The notes: generated by a model from the sequence alone, not told the origin. Positions 53,195 through 62,837 are shown, counted from the stretch's first letter. The stretch is 64,000 nucleotides of DNA from Candidatus Brachythrix odensensis (GCA_016714465.1 JADKDT010000003.1:186001-250000); one strand, 5' to 3'. Program-made: numbers and translations.

Positions 53195-54430
53195 ATGCCA
53201 TCGCACATGACCCTCGACGAACAGGTCGCCCTCCTCATGCAGGGCACCGAATATGGCGACGCGCCGACCGCCGCCGCCATGACCCGCGAATTGCGCGCGC
53301 GCCTGGAGGAAAGCCAGAAGACTGGGCGCCCGCTCAAGATCTACTGCGGCTACGACCCGCGCACCTCCGATCTGCATCTGGGCCACACCCTCACCATGCG
53401 CAAGCTCCGCCAGTTCCAGGAGCTCGGCCATGAGGTGACCTTCCTGATCGGCAACTACACCAGCCTGCTTGGCGACCCGTCCGACAAGGACAAGCTGCGC
53501 CCGCAACTGACCAGCGAGGAAGTCGCCCACAATGCCCGAACCTACAGTGAGCAGGCCTTCAAGATCCTGGACCGCGAGCGGACTCGGGTGCGCTTCAACG
53601 CCGAGTGGCTGAGCGAGCTGAGCTTCATCGATGTCATCCGGCTGGCCCAGAACTTCACCGTACAGCAGTTCCTGGGCCGTGAAAACTTTGCCCAGCGCCT
53701 GCAAAAAGGCGACCCGATCTACCTGCATGAAACCTTCTACGCCTTGATGCAGGGCTACGACGCGGTCGCGCAGGAGACCGATGTCCAGGTCGGCGGGACC
53801 GATCAGCTCTTCAATATTCTAACGGCCGGACGCAAGCTCCAGGACGCCGCTGGACAGAAGCCGCAGATCGGCATCTTCGTCAAGATTCTGCCCGGCACCG
53901 ACGGAATAGTGAAGATGTCCAAATCGCTGGGCAATCACATCCCCATCCTGTCCACGCCCGAGGACATGTATGGCAAGGTGATGAGCCTGCCCGACTCGGC
54001 GATGTTGATCTTCTTCGAGCTGGTCACCCGCTATACCCCGCCCATGCTGGCTGATATTCGTGAGCGGATCGCGAATCCATCGATCAACCCGCGCGACATC
54101 AAGATGGAACTCGCCCGCGAGATTGTTGCAATCTTCCACGACGCCGATGCGGCGGCGCGGGCCGAGCACGATTTTGTTTCGCGGTTCAGGGATAAGGATG
54201 TGCCGGATGACATCCCGGTCTTCGCCGTGACCGGCTCGGCCAACATCGTTGACGTCATCGCCGACGCCAAACTCGCCAAGTCGAAGGGCGAGGCGCGCCG
54301 GCTGATCGAGGGCGGCGGCGTCACCGTCGACGGGCGCAAGGTCGCGGACTGGAAGGAAACGTTGGACTTGAAGGCGCCGGTGGTGCTCAAGGTTGGCAAG
54401 CGGCACTATGCGCGAGTGACCCAGGGCTGA
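53195..54430 (+). CDS. tyrS: Tyrosyl-tRNA synthetase
   Basis: A class I synthetase of 411 residues. HIGH-type motif HLGH in DLHLGHTLTMRKLRQFQ, the tyrosine site (QVGGTDQLFNI), KMSKS in GIVKMSKSLGNHI, and a C-terminal S4 RNA-binding domain (KSKGEARRLIEGGGVTVDGRKV). The start was placed at the ATG 10 bases after TACAAT, which opens just before MTLDEQVALL; longer readings enter the repeat. Charges tRNA-Tyr in the cytoplasm. Confidence 0.95.
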   Translation: MPSHMTLDEQVALLMQGTEYGDAPTAAAMTRELRARLEESQKTGRPLKIYCGYDPRTSDLHLGHTLTMRKLRQFQELGHEVTFLIGNYTSLLGDPSDKDKLRPQLTSEEVAHNARTYSEQAFKILDRERTRVRFNAEWLSELSFIDVIRLAQNFTVQQFLGRENFAQRLQKGDPIYLHETFYALMQGYDAVAQETDVQVGGTDQLFNILTAGRKLQDAAGQKPQIGIFVKILPGTDGIVKMSKSLGNHIPILSTPEDMYGKVMSLPDSAMLIFFELVTRYTPPMLADIRERIANPSINPRDIKMELAREIVAIFHDADAAARAEHDFVSRFRDKDVPDDIPVFAVTGSANIVDVIADAKLAKSKGEARRLIEGGGVTVDGRKVADWKETLDLKAPVVLKVGKRHYARVTQG

Positions 54431-54432
54431 GA

Positions 54433-54480
54433 GTTCCGAATCCTGATCCCCGGCGGAGCTGGGGGATCAGTATTCGGACT
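54433..54480. terminator. Decayed hairpin with GGA loop after tyrS
   Basis: Arms CCGAATCCTGATCCCCGGC and GCTGGGGGATCAGTATTCGG around a GGA loop pair imperfectly (two mismatches and one extra base). It appears to be an aged copy of the perfect hairpins elsewhere, directly after the stop codon. Confidence 0.6.
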
Positions 54481-54504
54481 ACCAGGCACGCACTCAGGAG
54501 ACAC

Positions 54505-55410
54505 ATGAGCGACGACTTCCTGCGGGGGATATACAACATCGTGCCAACGCCCTGGCGGGCGGATGGCAGCCTCGATGAGCCGGGCATCCGCCAACTGACC
54601 GACTTCGTGGTCGGGCTGGGCGTGCACGGTATGACCATCCTCGGGGTGATGGGCGAGGGCGCCAAGCTCTCGGATGACGAGCGGGCCCGCAGCGTGGCGG
54701 CCTTTGTCGCCGCCGCCGATGGGCGCATTCCCATCTGCGTCGGGACCTCCCACGACGCGACTGAACGCTGCATCAGTTTCTCGCGCCAGGCTCAGGCGCT
54801 GGGGGCAATGGCGGTGATGGTGGCGCCGCCCCGCCTGGCCCGGCCGGTCAATGATCCGGCCGTGCGCAAGCACTACTTGAGCGTTGCCGAGGCCATTGAT
54901 CTGCCGATCGTGGTGCAGGATCATCCAACCAGCGTCGGGGTTTACATGTCGGTCGAGTTCGTTGCCGCGCTGGCCCGCGAGGCTCCGCGCTGCCGCTGGC
55001 TCAAGCTCGAGGATGAGCCGTCTCCGCCCAAGGTGGCCCGCGCCCTGGCGGCCAACCCCGACCTGCGCGTCTTTGGCGGGCTGGGCGGGATGATGTTCCT
55101 GGAAGAAATGAAGCGCGGCGCGGTGGGGACCATGACGGGGTTTGGGTTTCCCGAGATTCTGGTCGATATCTACAATCGTTATACGACGGGCGACATCGAC
55201 GGCGCGACCGACGTCTTCTTCCGCTATTGCCCGCTCATCCGTTTTGAGAACCAGCCGCTGATCAACCTGGCGATCCGGAAGGTGATCTATCACTGGCGCG
55301 GGGCGCTGAATACGACCCTCGTGCGCGCGCCAAGCGCGGGGTTGGATGAAGGGACGCTGGCTGATCTCAAGGATATTCTGCGGCGGCTGAAGCTGCTGGA
55401 TGTTGCCTAA
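54505..55410 (+). CDS. Dihydrodipicolinate synthase/N-acetylneuraminate lyase family protein
   Basis: A DapA-family aldolase, 301 residues, TIM barrel. The Schiff-base Lys is in CRWLKLEDEP and GVMGEGAKLSDDER stands for the GTTGE motif. The usual catalytic Tyr segment (YNxP) reads VVQDHPTSVG, with Asp in the Tyr position, so it is unlikely to be a true DapA and more likely a keto-acid lyase or a divergent aldolase of sugar-acid use. A CAGGAG site lies before the ATG. Confidence 0.85.
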   Translation: MSDDFLRGIYNIVPTPWRADGSLDEPGIRQLTDFVVGLGVHGMTILGVMGEGAKLSDDERARSVAAFVAAADGRIPICVGTSHDATERCISFSRQAQALGAMAVMVAPPRLARPVNDPAVRKHYLSVAEAIDLPIVVQDHPTSVGVYMSVEFVAALAREAPRCRWLKLEDEPSPPKVARALAANPDLRVFGGLGGMMFLEEMKRGAVGTMTGFGFPEILVDIYNRYTTGDIDGATDVFFRYCPLIRFENQPLINLAIRKVIYHWRGALNTTLVRAPSAGLDEGTLADLKDILRRLKLLDVA

Positions 55411-55412
55411 TA

Positions 55413-55459
55413 CCCGAGCCCGGCCTGCCCCGGCGGAGCCGGGGCAGGCCGGGCTCGGG
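55413..55459. terminator. Perfect 22-bp-arm hairpin with GGA loop
   Basis: 22-base perfect arms around GGA (core CCCCGGC-GGA-GCCGGGG), starting two bases after the stop of the DapA-family gene. No T-run. Confidence 0.75.
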
Positions 55460-55500
55460 ATTTGACGCGTGGGGCGCCGCGGGCGCCAAGGAGAGGCACG

Positions 55501-56880
55501 ATGCAGGCGGACACACTGATCACGGGCGCGACGGTCGTCACACCGGCTGGCGTGGACCGGCTCGACATCGCCATTCGCGACGGGCGGATCGTTGCGCTGA
55601 CGGCGGCGGGCGCGCTGAGCGACGCGGCGGAAGGTATCGACGCCAGCGGGCTGATCGTCCTGCCGGGGGTCATTGACACCCACACCCACTTGCGCGACCC
55701 CAGCCGCAACGAGCGCGAGGACTTCGCTTCAGGGACCGCCGCCGCCGCCGCGGGTGGCATCACCACATTGCTCGAGATGCCGGTCTCGACCCCCTCGGTC
55801 CACACCGGCGAGATTCTGCAGGCGCGGGTCGCCATTGCCGCGCCCAAGGCCTATATCGATTTTGGCCTGTATGGCGGCGCGGCTGGCGACAACCTCGACG
55901 ATATCGCCGGGCTGGCCGCCGCGGGCGCGTGCGCCTTCAAGAGCTTCCGCACCCGCACGCCGGTCGGGCGCGAGCGCGAGTTCAAGGGCATCTGCTGCCC
56001 CGACCCGGGCGACTATTTCCGGGCGCTGCAGGCCGTGGCCGCCACCGGATTGGCCGCCGCCGTGCATGCCGAGGATGCCTGGCTCATCGACCGGCTGAGC
56101 GCCGATGCGCGCGCGGCCGGGGAGAACGGCCCGCGCAGCCATGGCCGGGCCCGCCCGCCCATCGTTGAGGAAGCCTGCGTGGCGCAGTGCCTGACCCTTG
56201 CCCGGGCGGCCGGCGCGCGGCTGCACATCGTGCATTGCTCCAGCCCGCACAGCGTCGACATGATCACCGAGGCCCGCCGGCGCGGTCAGGCGGTAACGGT
56301 CGAGACCTGTCCGCAATATTTGTTTGTCACCGAGGATCTGTTTGAGGAGCACGGCCCGTATGCCAAGACCAATCCGCCGCTGCGCAGCGCCGAGCTGGTG
56401 GCCGGACTGTGGGAGCGCCTGCAGCGCGGCGAGATCGATTTCGTGTGCAGTGACCACTCGCCGTTTCTGGCCTCGGAGAAGGAGCCGCACTGGAACGACA
56501 TGTGGGCCGCTCCGCCCGGTGCGCCCGGGATCGAGGCGCTGGTTCCGCTCATGCTGACCGCCGTCATCGACGGCCGGCTGAGCCTGTCGCAGATGGCAGA
56601 TCTGACCAGCGCGAACGCCGCCCGCATTTTCGGGCTGTATCCGCGCAAGGGCGCGATCGCGGTTGGGTCGGATGCGGACTTCACCCTGGTCGATCTGCGC
56701 GGAGAGAGCCGCATCGATGTCGGCCAATGGCGCACGCGGGCGGCGGGCGCGGCCCGGATGTGGAACGGCCTGCCGGTCAAGGGATCAATTGCGATGACGA
56801 TCGTGCGCGGGCGGGTGGTCGCCCGGGGCAACGACGTTGTCGGCGCGCCCGGCTGGGGGCGATTCGTGGCGCCGGGCTGA
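55501..56880 (+). CDS. Dihydroorotase / allantoinase family amidohydrolase
   Basis: A cyclic amidohydrolase of 459 residues. Metal ligands: HTHLRDP; the position of the carboxylated Lys in CAFKSF; His in VHAEDAWL and IVHCSSPHS; Asp in VCSDHSPF. VETCPQYLFVTEDLFEE is a landmark shared by allantoinase and some dihydroorotases, so the substrate (dihydroorotate or allantoin) cannot be fixed. No other pyrimidine or purine gene is near. An AAGGAG site precedes the ATG at 55501. Confidence 0.88.
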   Translation: MQADTLITGATVVTPAGVDRLDIAIRDGRIVALTAAGALSDAAEGIDASGLIVLPGVIDTHTHLRDPSRNEREDFASGTAAAAAGGITTLLEMPVSTPSVHTGEILQARVAIAAPKAYIDFGLYGGAAGDNLDDIAGLAAAGACAFKSFRTRTPVGREREFKGICCPDPGDYFRALQAVAATGLAAAVHAEDAWLIDRLSADARAAGENGPRSHGRARPPIVEEACVAQCLTLARAAGARLHIVHCSSPHSVDMITEARRRGQAVTVETCPQYLFVTEDLFEEHGPYAKTNPPLRSAELVAGLWERLQRGEIDFVCSDHSPFLASEKEPHWNDMWAAPPGAPGIEALVPLMLTAVIDGRLSLSQMADLTSANAARIFGLYPRKGAIAVGSDADFTLVDLRGESRIDVGQWRTRAAGAARMWNGLPVKGSIAMTIVRGRVVARGNDVVGAPGWGRFVAPG

Positions 56881-56891
56881 GTGGGTTCATG

Positions 56892-56924
56892 AGACCTCGC
56901 GGGTCTCGAAGACCCGCAAGGTCT
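56892..56924. terminator. Hairpin with TCGAA loop between convergent genes
   Basis: 14-base arms (AGACCTCGCGGGTC and partner, one mismatch) around TCGAA. It lies between the amidohydrolase and the convergent AbrB-like gene and may serve both. A smaller hairpin with the same TCGAA loop is at 61478-61498. Confidence 0.55.
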
Positions 56925-56933
56925 TCGCCGTAC

Positions 56934-57140
56934 CTAAAACCGGTCTTCATCGCGCTGGACGGACGTGTCGATGCCCTTCAGAAATCCGCGCAACTTCTTT
57001 GCCTTCACGACGGGAATCAGCTCAATCCGACCTTCAGCCTGCAAGGCCAGGATCTTCTGCCCAGGCCTGATGCCCAGCGATTGACGAATCGCAAGTGGGA
57101 TCACAATCTGGTGCTTGGGCGAGATGGTTACGGTTTTCAT
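56934..57140 (-). CDS. AbrB/MazE-type DNA-binding protein (orphan antitoxin)
   Basis: A 68-residue swapped-hairpin AbrB protein: MKTVTISPKHQIVIPLAIRQSLGIRPGQKILALQAEGRIELIP. The tail (LKGIDTSVQRDEDRF) is of the type that binds VapC/PIN toxins in antitoxins. No toxin gene follows: the next gene is the convergent amidohydrolase. It is therefore an orphan, or a solo regulator. The start at 57140 has an AAAGGA site; a longer reading to 57338 is rejected. Confidence 0.82.
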   Translation of the reverse strand: MKTVTISPKHQIVIPLAIRQSLGIRPGQKILALQAEGRIELIPVVKAKKLRGFLKGIDTSVQRDEDRF

Positions 57141-57247
57141 TCCTTTCGTATTGTCGCGCATTTGGCAATTACTCTGACCGATTCGGACAAAGGATATCGG
57201 CGCAAATCGTAACTGCTCAGGCCACAGGCAGCGCACACCCCCACCCG

Positions 57248-57457
57248 TGTCATCCTGAGCGCGCCCCTTCGAGCGCTCGCATACACACGCGTCAAGGGCG
57301 CGCGAAGGACCCCTGTGACGTACGGCAGGATGAAGCACGAATCGGCGTCATTTCGCTGCTGCCGATTTGCGCATGTCTGGTGATAGGCAATAGGGGTCCT
57401 TCGTGCGCCCGCAACGTTCGTCCCGGCGAAAACTTGTTGGGCGCACTCAGGATGACA
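57248..57457. repeat. Nested inverted-repeat element
   Basis: Outer arms TGTCATCCTGAGCGCGCC (57248-57265) and complement (57440-57457) differ at one base; inner arms GGCGCGCGAAGGACCCCT (about 57297-57314) and complement (57392-57409) also differ at one. TCATCCTGAGCG/GAAGGACC words are known from intergenic repeats in many bacteria. The 540-base gap around it holds no gene; TAAGAT at 57664-57669 is the -10 box of the exporter gene. Confidence 0.65.
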
Positions 57458-57680
57458 ATTATGTGGGGTGTGCGTGAAGACGACAACGTTATGAGCCAAG
57501 ACATACTCACCACTTGCGCCATCAACGTGGAACCCGTACCCTTGGCCAGAGTCGTTCCCTCACTTGGCGATAAGTGGTCAGATCGATCGAATGGACCGGT
57601 AGACACGGCTGTTTGGGATACGTCAGGCGCACTCCCCGGGCGACCTCGCAGGAAGCATGCGGGTAAGATTCCACGCGCCC

Positions 57681-59454
57681 GTGAAACTCAAACCGCCTTC
57701 CCCCGCGACCCGGGCCGATCTGCGCCGCCTGGTCGGGCTGATCGCCCCATTTTGGAAAACGCTGGCGGTTGCCGCGGTGTTGCTCGCCCTCTCCAGCGCG
57801 GTCACCCTCGCCCTTCCGGCGGCGGTGCGCTGGTTGATCGATGGCGTCTTTGTCACCGGCAGCGCCGTCCAGCTTGACCAGATCGCGCTCGGACTGCTCG
57901 GCCTGTTCGTCATCCAAAGCCTGCTCTCGGTTGGCCATTCGTATCTCATGGCCGGGGTGAGCCAGCGCCTGATCGCCAACCTGCGCCTGGACATCCATGG
58001 GCGGGTGCAGACCCTGCCCCTGCGCTTCTTCGCCGAGCGCCGCACCGGCGAGATCGTGTCGCGGATCAGCAACGACGTCACCGTCACCCAGGAGGCCCTG
58101 ACCGACACCCCGCTCAGCCTGCTGCGCCAGACCATCAGCCTGGCCGGCGGGATCGTCCTCATGCTGGTGATGAATGCCCAATTGACACTGGTCATCTTCG
58201 CCCTGATTCCACCGGTGATGCTGGCGGGCTTGCTCTTTGGCCGCCGCCTGCAGGGTCTGTCGACCGCGTTTCAGGACCGCCTGGCGGAGTCCGTAGTCGC
58301 CCTCGAGGAGATGCTGTCGGGGATCCGGGTGGTCAAGTCGTTCGCCCGCGAGGCCTTCGAGCGGGCGCGTTTTGGATCGCGAGTCGAGGCTGCCTACGGC
58401 ACGGCCATGCAGCGGGCCCGGGTGCGGGCGGTCTTCGTCCCGCTGATCAGTTTTCTGGGCTTTGGCGCGCTAACCTTCATGCTCTGGTTTGGCGGGCGCC
58501 AGGTTGCGCGGGGCGAGCTCACCCCGGGCGAGCTGGTCGCTTTTCTTTTCTACATGTTCATGGTGGCCGGGCCACTGGGCGAATTCGCCGGGCTGTATGC
58601 CAGGGTGCGCGAGGCGCTTGGCGCCGCGCGGCGGGATCTTTGAGTTGCTCGACACTGCGCCCGAGCCTTTCGCCGCGCCGGGCGCGGTGATGCCGGGCCC
58701 GCTCCGAGGCGAGGTCGTCTTCGAGGACGTTGCCTTTGGCTATGACGGCGGGCAGCCGGTATTGAGCGGGATCGCGCTGCGGGCCGGTCCGGGCGAGGCC
58801 ATCGCCATCGTCGGTCCGAGCGGAGTGGGCAAGACCACCCTGGTCAACCTGATTCCGCGCTTCTACGAGCCCACGGCCGGGCGGATTCTCATCGATGGCC
58901 GGGACTCGCGCGGTTTTGACTTGCGCGGGTTGCGCGAGCAGATCGGGCTGGTGCCGCAGGAGGCCTTTCTGTTTGGCGGGACCATCCGCGAGAACATCGC
59001 CTATGGCCGGCTCGACGCCAGCACGCACGCCATCGAGGAAGCCGCCCGGGCGGCCAACGCCCACGACTTCATCATCGGCCTGCCGGGCGGGTATGACACG
59101 GTCGTGGGCGAGAAGGGGGTCAAGCTGTCGATGGGCCAGCGCCAGCGGGTCACCATCGCCCGGATGCTGCTCAAGGATCCGCGCATCCTGATCCTGGATG
59201 AGGCCACCTCGTCGCTTGACTCGGAGTCCGAGCGCCTGGTCCAGGAAGCCCTTGAGCGGCTCATGCGCGGGCGGACGAGCTTTGTCATCGCCCATCGCCT
59301 GTCGACGATTCAGCGGGCGGACCGGATCGTCGTGCTGCAGGCCGGCGGCATCGTCGAGCAGGGGACGCACAACGAACTCCTGGCCGCGGGCGGGCTATAT
59401 CAGCATCTGTGGTCGCTGCAATTTGCTGATCTCGACGAAATTGGGAGGAGTTGA
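57681..59454 (+). CDS. ABC exporter, MsbA/half-transporter type (frameshifted)
   Basis: A fused membrane-ATPase half transporter. The N-terminal part has six membrane helices and the coupling region (FFAERRTGEIVSRISNDV); the C-terminal part has Walker A GPSGVGKTT, LSMGQRQR (a variant of LSGGQ), Walker B ILILDEATSSLD and AHRLST. The two halves are in different frames: removing one G from the run at 58633-58635 gives ARRIFELLDTAPEPF and joins them. The unbroken first frame ends at 58643. The GTG at 57681 was chosen because TAAGAT lies 11 bases before it; an ATG at 57657 overlaps that box. It probably exports a lipid or a drug-like compound. Confidence 0.88.
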
Positions 59455-59487
59455 TTGTCCCCGGCGGAGCCGGGGACAATCAACTCC
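59447..59487. terminator. Perfect 19-bp-arm hairpin with GGA loop over a stop codon
   Basis: 19-base perfect arms around GGA. The left arm contains the last codons and TGA (59452-59454) of the exporter gene; the right arm is their complement. No T-run. Twelve bases separate it from the pgi start. Confidence 0.75.
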
Positions 59488-59498
59488 GCAAATACACG

Positions 59499-61127
59499 AT
59501 GAACCCTTCTACAAACTCCCTCACCGAGCGCCCCGCCTGGGGCGCGCTCACCTCCCACGCTGCCGCGCAAGCAGGCGTCCATCTGCGCCAGTTGTTCGCC
59601 CAGGATCCCGCCCGCGGCACGCGCTTTGTCCGCGAGGCCGAAGGGCTGTATCTCGACTTCTCCAAGAACCGGGTCACTGAGGAGACGTTACGCCTATTGA
59701 TCGCGCTGGCCGAGCAGAGCGGGTTGCGCGAGCGCATCGATGCGATGTTCCGGGGCGACAAGATTAACCTCACCGAGGGCCGGGCAGCGTTGCATGTCGC
59801 CCTGCGCGCGCCGCGGGATGCCGACATCCGGGTCGATGGCCGCAACGTCGTCCCCGACGTCCATGCCGTGCTCGATCGGATGGCCGCCTTCTGTGAGCGG
59901 GTGCGTTCAGGGGCGTGGACGGGCCACACCGGCAAGCGCATTCGAACGGTCGTCAACATCGGCATCGGCGGATCGGACCTCGGCCCGGTGATGGCCTACG
60001 AAGCGTTGCGCCACTACGCCGCCCGCGACCTGGCCTGCCGTTTCGTGTCCAACGTTGACGGCACAGACTTTGCTGAGGCTGTTCGTGACCTCGACCCGGC
60101 CGAGACGCTCTTTATCGTCGCGTCAAAGACCTTCACCACCCAGGAGACGATGACCAACGCCCGGACAGCCCGGGCCTGGGCGCTCGCGACGTTGGGCGAT
60201 CCGGCCGCGGTGGCCAGACACTTTGTGGCGGTTTCGACCAACGCGGACAGGGTCGCCGAGTTTGGGATCGACACCGCCAACATGTTTGGCTTCTGGGACT
60301 GGGTGGGCGGGCGCTACTCGATGGACTCGGCCATCGGGCTGTCGACGATGCTGGCGATCGGCCCTGCCCAATTCCGGGAGATGCTGGCCGGTTTTCACGG
60401 CATGGACGCGCATTTCCGGACCGCGCCCTACGGACATAACCTGCCCGTGCTGATGGGGTTGCTAGGGATTTGGAACGCCAACTTTCTGGGCGCGCACACG
60501 GTGGCGGTGCTGCCCTACGACCAATATCTCAAGCGCTTCCCGGCCTATCTGCAACAGCTCACGATGGAGAGCAATGGCAAACATGTGACGCTGGACGGAC
60601 GGGTCGTCGACTACGCCACCGGCCCGATCTACTGGGGCGAGCCCGGCACCAATGGCCAGCACTCGTTTTACCAGTTGATCCACCAGGGTACCCGGCTGAT
60701 CCCGTGCGACTTCATCGCCTTTGCCCGCTCGCTCAACCCGCTGGGAGCGCACCATGACCTGTTAATGTCCAACGTTCTGGCCCAGGCCGAAGCGCTGGCC
60801 TTTGGCAAGACCGAGGCCGAGGTTCGGGCGGAAGGAACGCCCGAGGCTCTCGTCGCGCACAAGACCTTCGAGGGCAATCGGCCTTCGAACCTGATCCTGG
60901 CCGAGCGGCTGACCCCGCGCATTCTGGGCGCGCTGGTTGCGCTGTACGAGCACATCGTCTTCACTCAGGGCGCGATCTGGGACATCGGCTCGTTTGACCA
61001 GTGGGGGGTCGAGCTGGGCAAGGCCCTGGCCACCCGCATCCTGCCGGAGTTGGCGGGCGATGGCGAGCTCGGCCATGACAGCTCGACCAACGCCTTGATC
61101 CGGCGCTATCGGGCGATGCGGGGGTGA
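59499..61127 (+). CDS. pgi: Glucose-6-phosphate isomerase
   Basis: Interconverts glucose-6-P and fructose-6-P. A 542-residue protein with the PGI signatures NIGIGGSDLGPVMAYEALR, VASKTFTTQETMTNA, GGRYSMDSAIGLSTML, MESNGKHVTLDG, GEPGTNGQHSFYQLIHQGT (catalytic Glu/His) and the C-terminal SFDQWGVELGKALA with the Lys. The start at 59499 was taken at the family-like N-terminus. Confidence 0.95.
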   Translation: MNPSTNSLTERPAWGALTSHAAAQAGVHLRQLFAQDPARGTRFVREAEGLYLDFSKNRVTEETLRLLIALAEQSGLRERIDAMFRGDKINLTEGRAALHVALRAPRDADIRVDGRNVVPDVHAVLDRMAAFCERVRSGAWTGHTGKRIRTVVNIGIGGSDLGPVMAYEALRHYAARDLACRFVSNVDGTDFAEAVRDLDPAETLFIVASKTFTTQETMTNARTARAWALATLGDPAAVARHFVAVSTNADRVAEFGIDTANMFGFWDWVGGRYSMDSAIGLSTMLAIGPAQFREMLAGFHGMDAHFRTAPYGHNLPVLMGLLGIWNANFLGAHTVAVLPYDQYLKRFPAYLQQLTMESNGKHVTLDGRVVDYATGPIYWGEPGTNGQHSFYQLIHQGTRLIPCDFIAFARSLNPLGAHHDLLMSNVLAQAEALAFGKTEAEVRAEGTPEALVAHKTFEGNRPSNLILAERLTPRILGALVALYEHIVFTQGAIWDIGSFDQWGVELGKALATRILPELAGDGELGHDSSTNALIRRYRAMRG

Positions 61128-61559
61128 GTGGCGGGCGGCTGGCCGACGCCGAGCGCCGTTTGCGCGGCTTGGATCGATAACGGGTCACGCGATATGTGTA
61201 GGGGCGAAGCACCCGCCTTCGAATCCATGCCCGCCCTGACGTGCGAGCGGGTGCTTCGCCCGCACCCCGGCCGTGTCGCCCGCACCGATGCCATCGGACC
61301 CACGTGGTCGGGGTCCGCGATATCGCCCGCACCGCGGTATGGGTCCCGCGCTCTCGCCCTGAGCCTGTCGAAGGGATCGCGCGGGATGACGGTGTTGGGT
61401 TGGGGGTATGGATCCCGCGATTGCGCTGAATTCGCCGTCGAACGTCATCGGCAAGAGGGAGACCTTTGTCTTTTCAGCCGGGGCCTCGAAGGCCCCGGTC
61501 GGTCGTCCCCGTGAGTGTATACTCAGTGTGTATCCGCTGTCTACACTTTGAGCGAAATC
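61128..61559. repeat. Intergenic region with several small inverted repeats
   Basis: No gene is seen. 14-base perfect arms GGGCGAAGCACCCG (61202-61215) and complement (61248-61261) form one hairpin; a CCTGAGCCTGTCGAAGGG repeat word lies at about 61359; CCGGGGCC-TCGAA-GGCCCCGG forms another hairpin at 61478-61498. The last 55 bases hold AGTGTATACT and an AGTGT(13)ACACT inverted pair, a possible operator for the following gene. Confidence 0.6.
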
Positions 61560-61892
61560 ATGCAACGCCTGAACTTCACCCTCGATGACGCCACTGTCGA
61601 ATTGCTGGAAACGCTTTCCAGCACCTACTACGCCGGCAACAAGTCGCAGACCGTGCGGGCCGCGTTGGAGAGCCTGGCGGCCCACACCCGCCACATGGGC
61701 TGGGTGATTACCGGTTACACCACTTTTGTGCTGGATAAACCCGAGGCCTGCCATACCTGCGGCGAGCGCCATCGCAAAGGCGAGGTGCTCTACCGCCCGG
61801 TATTCGAGCGCGGGGCCGGGGCGAAAGCGCTGCCTGTTCTCCCGCGCGAGATGTGGCTGGAATGTTCGAACTGCGCCGAGGCTGGGCAATGA
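61560..61892 (+). CDS. Ribbon-helix-helix protein with zinc-ribbon C-terminus, candidate metal-responsive regulator
   Basis: A 110-residue protein. The N-terminus (MQRLNFTLDDATVELLETLS...NKSQTVRAALESLAAH) has the strand-helix-helix pattern of RHH repressors. The C-terminal half has two CxxC knuckles, CHTCGERHRKGEVLYRPVF and LECSNC, which would bind zinc. Its stop overlaps the start of the ZnuA-like gene (ATGA), so the two are translated together. By analogy with NikR it could sense zinc or manganese and control this transporter; this is inference. No named family was recognised. Confidence 0.65.
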   Translation: MQRLNFTLDDATVELLETLSSTYYAGNKSQTVRAALESLAAHTRHMGWVITGYTTFVLDKPEACHTCGERHRKGEVLYRPVFERGAGAKALPVLPREMWLECSNCAEAGQ

Positions 61893-62811
61893 GCGTTGGC
61901 CGCCTGTTTCTGGTGATCACTGCTTTGGCGCTTTCCGCCTGCGGCGCCGCGCCGGCAGCGCCACCGGCCGCTCAAACGCTGCGGCTTGTGGCGAGCACGC
62001 CGCTGGTTCGTGATCTGGTCGCAAACCTCGTTGTCGGCATCCCGAACGCCAGCATCGTCTCGATCGTCGCCCCGGGCAGCGATCCGCACGAATACGAGCC
62101 GACCCCCACCGACGCGAGAACTGTGGCTGGGGCTGGCGCCATCATCGTCGTGGGCGCGCAGTACGAGGACGCCTGGTTGACCCGACTGATCCAGAACGCC
62201 GGCGGACAACGCCCTATCATCGTCGCGGCCGAAGGTATCCCGCTCAATGCCATCGATCAGGCCTTTGCATCGGAATTTGACAGGGACCCGCACGTGTGGA
62301 TGGATCCTGCGCGCTGGCAACAGGCCGCCCGTAACGTCGCGAAGGGCCTCGCCGCGCTCGATCCTTCCATCGCCACTGCGGTGAACGCGAACGCCGATGC
62401 CTATGTCGCCAAACTCAAAGACCTCGACGCCTATGTCAAGGCTGAAACAGGCAAGATCCCCGAAGCCCAGCGGGTGCTGGTCACCACCCACGACGCGATG
62501 GGCTACTACGCCGAACGCTATGGCTTCAAGGTCGTGGGGGCCGTCATCGCCAGCAGCAGCAGCGCCGCGGCCGAGCCGTCGGCCCAGAGCGTCAAGCGCC
62601 TGGTGGACCTGATCAAGGCCAACAAGGTCAAGGCGGTCTTCCCGAGGCTGGACTGAATCCCAAGCTGACCGAGGCCGTGGCCAAGGAGGCCGGCGTGGCG
62701 TTTGTCGGCGCGCTCTATATCGACACGCTCAGCGACGCGACGGGCCCGGCTGCGACCTACATCGACATGATTCGCTACAACACAGTGACGATCGTGGGGG
62801 CGCCAAGATGA
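61889..62811 (+). CDS. znuA: Metal ABC transporter substrate-binding lipoprotein, ZnuA-like (frameshifted)
   Basis: A cluster A-I metal-binding lipoprotein (lipobox LALSACG). The three His ligands are in GSDPHEYEPTP, DRDPHVWMDP and TTHDAMGYYAERYG; the fourth, acidic ligand is in ALYIDTLSD after a frame break. One C appears to be missing at 62641-62643: adding it gives VFPEAGLNPKLTEAVAKEAG and an end at 62811, against a premature stop at 62656. There is no His-rich loop. Metal is Zn or Mn. It starts inside the stop of the RHH gene. Confidence 0.85.
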
Positions 62812-62837
62812 TGGCCAGATGGCACACGCATTCCAGG

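Noticed and set aside
57141..57338. N-terminal extension of the AbrB-like protein
   Set aside because: The added residues are repeat-derived and the standard AbrB start with a ribosome site is at 57140.
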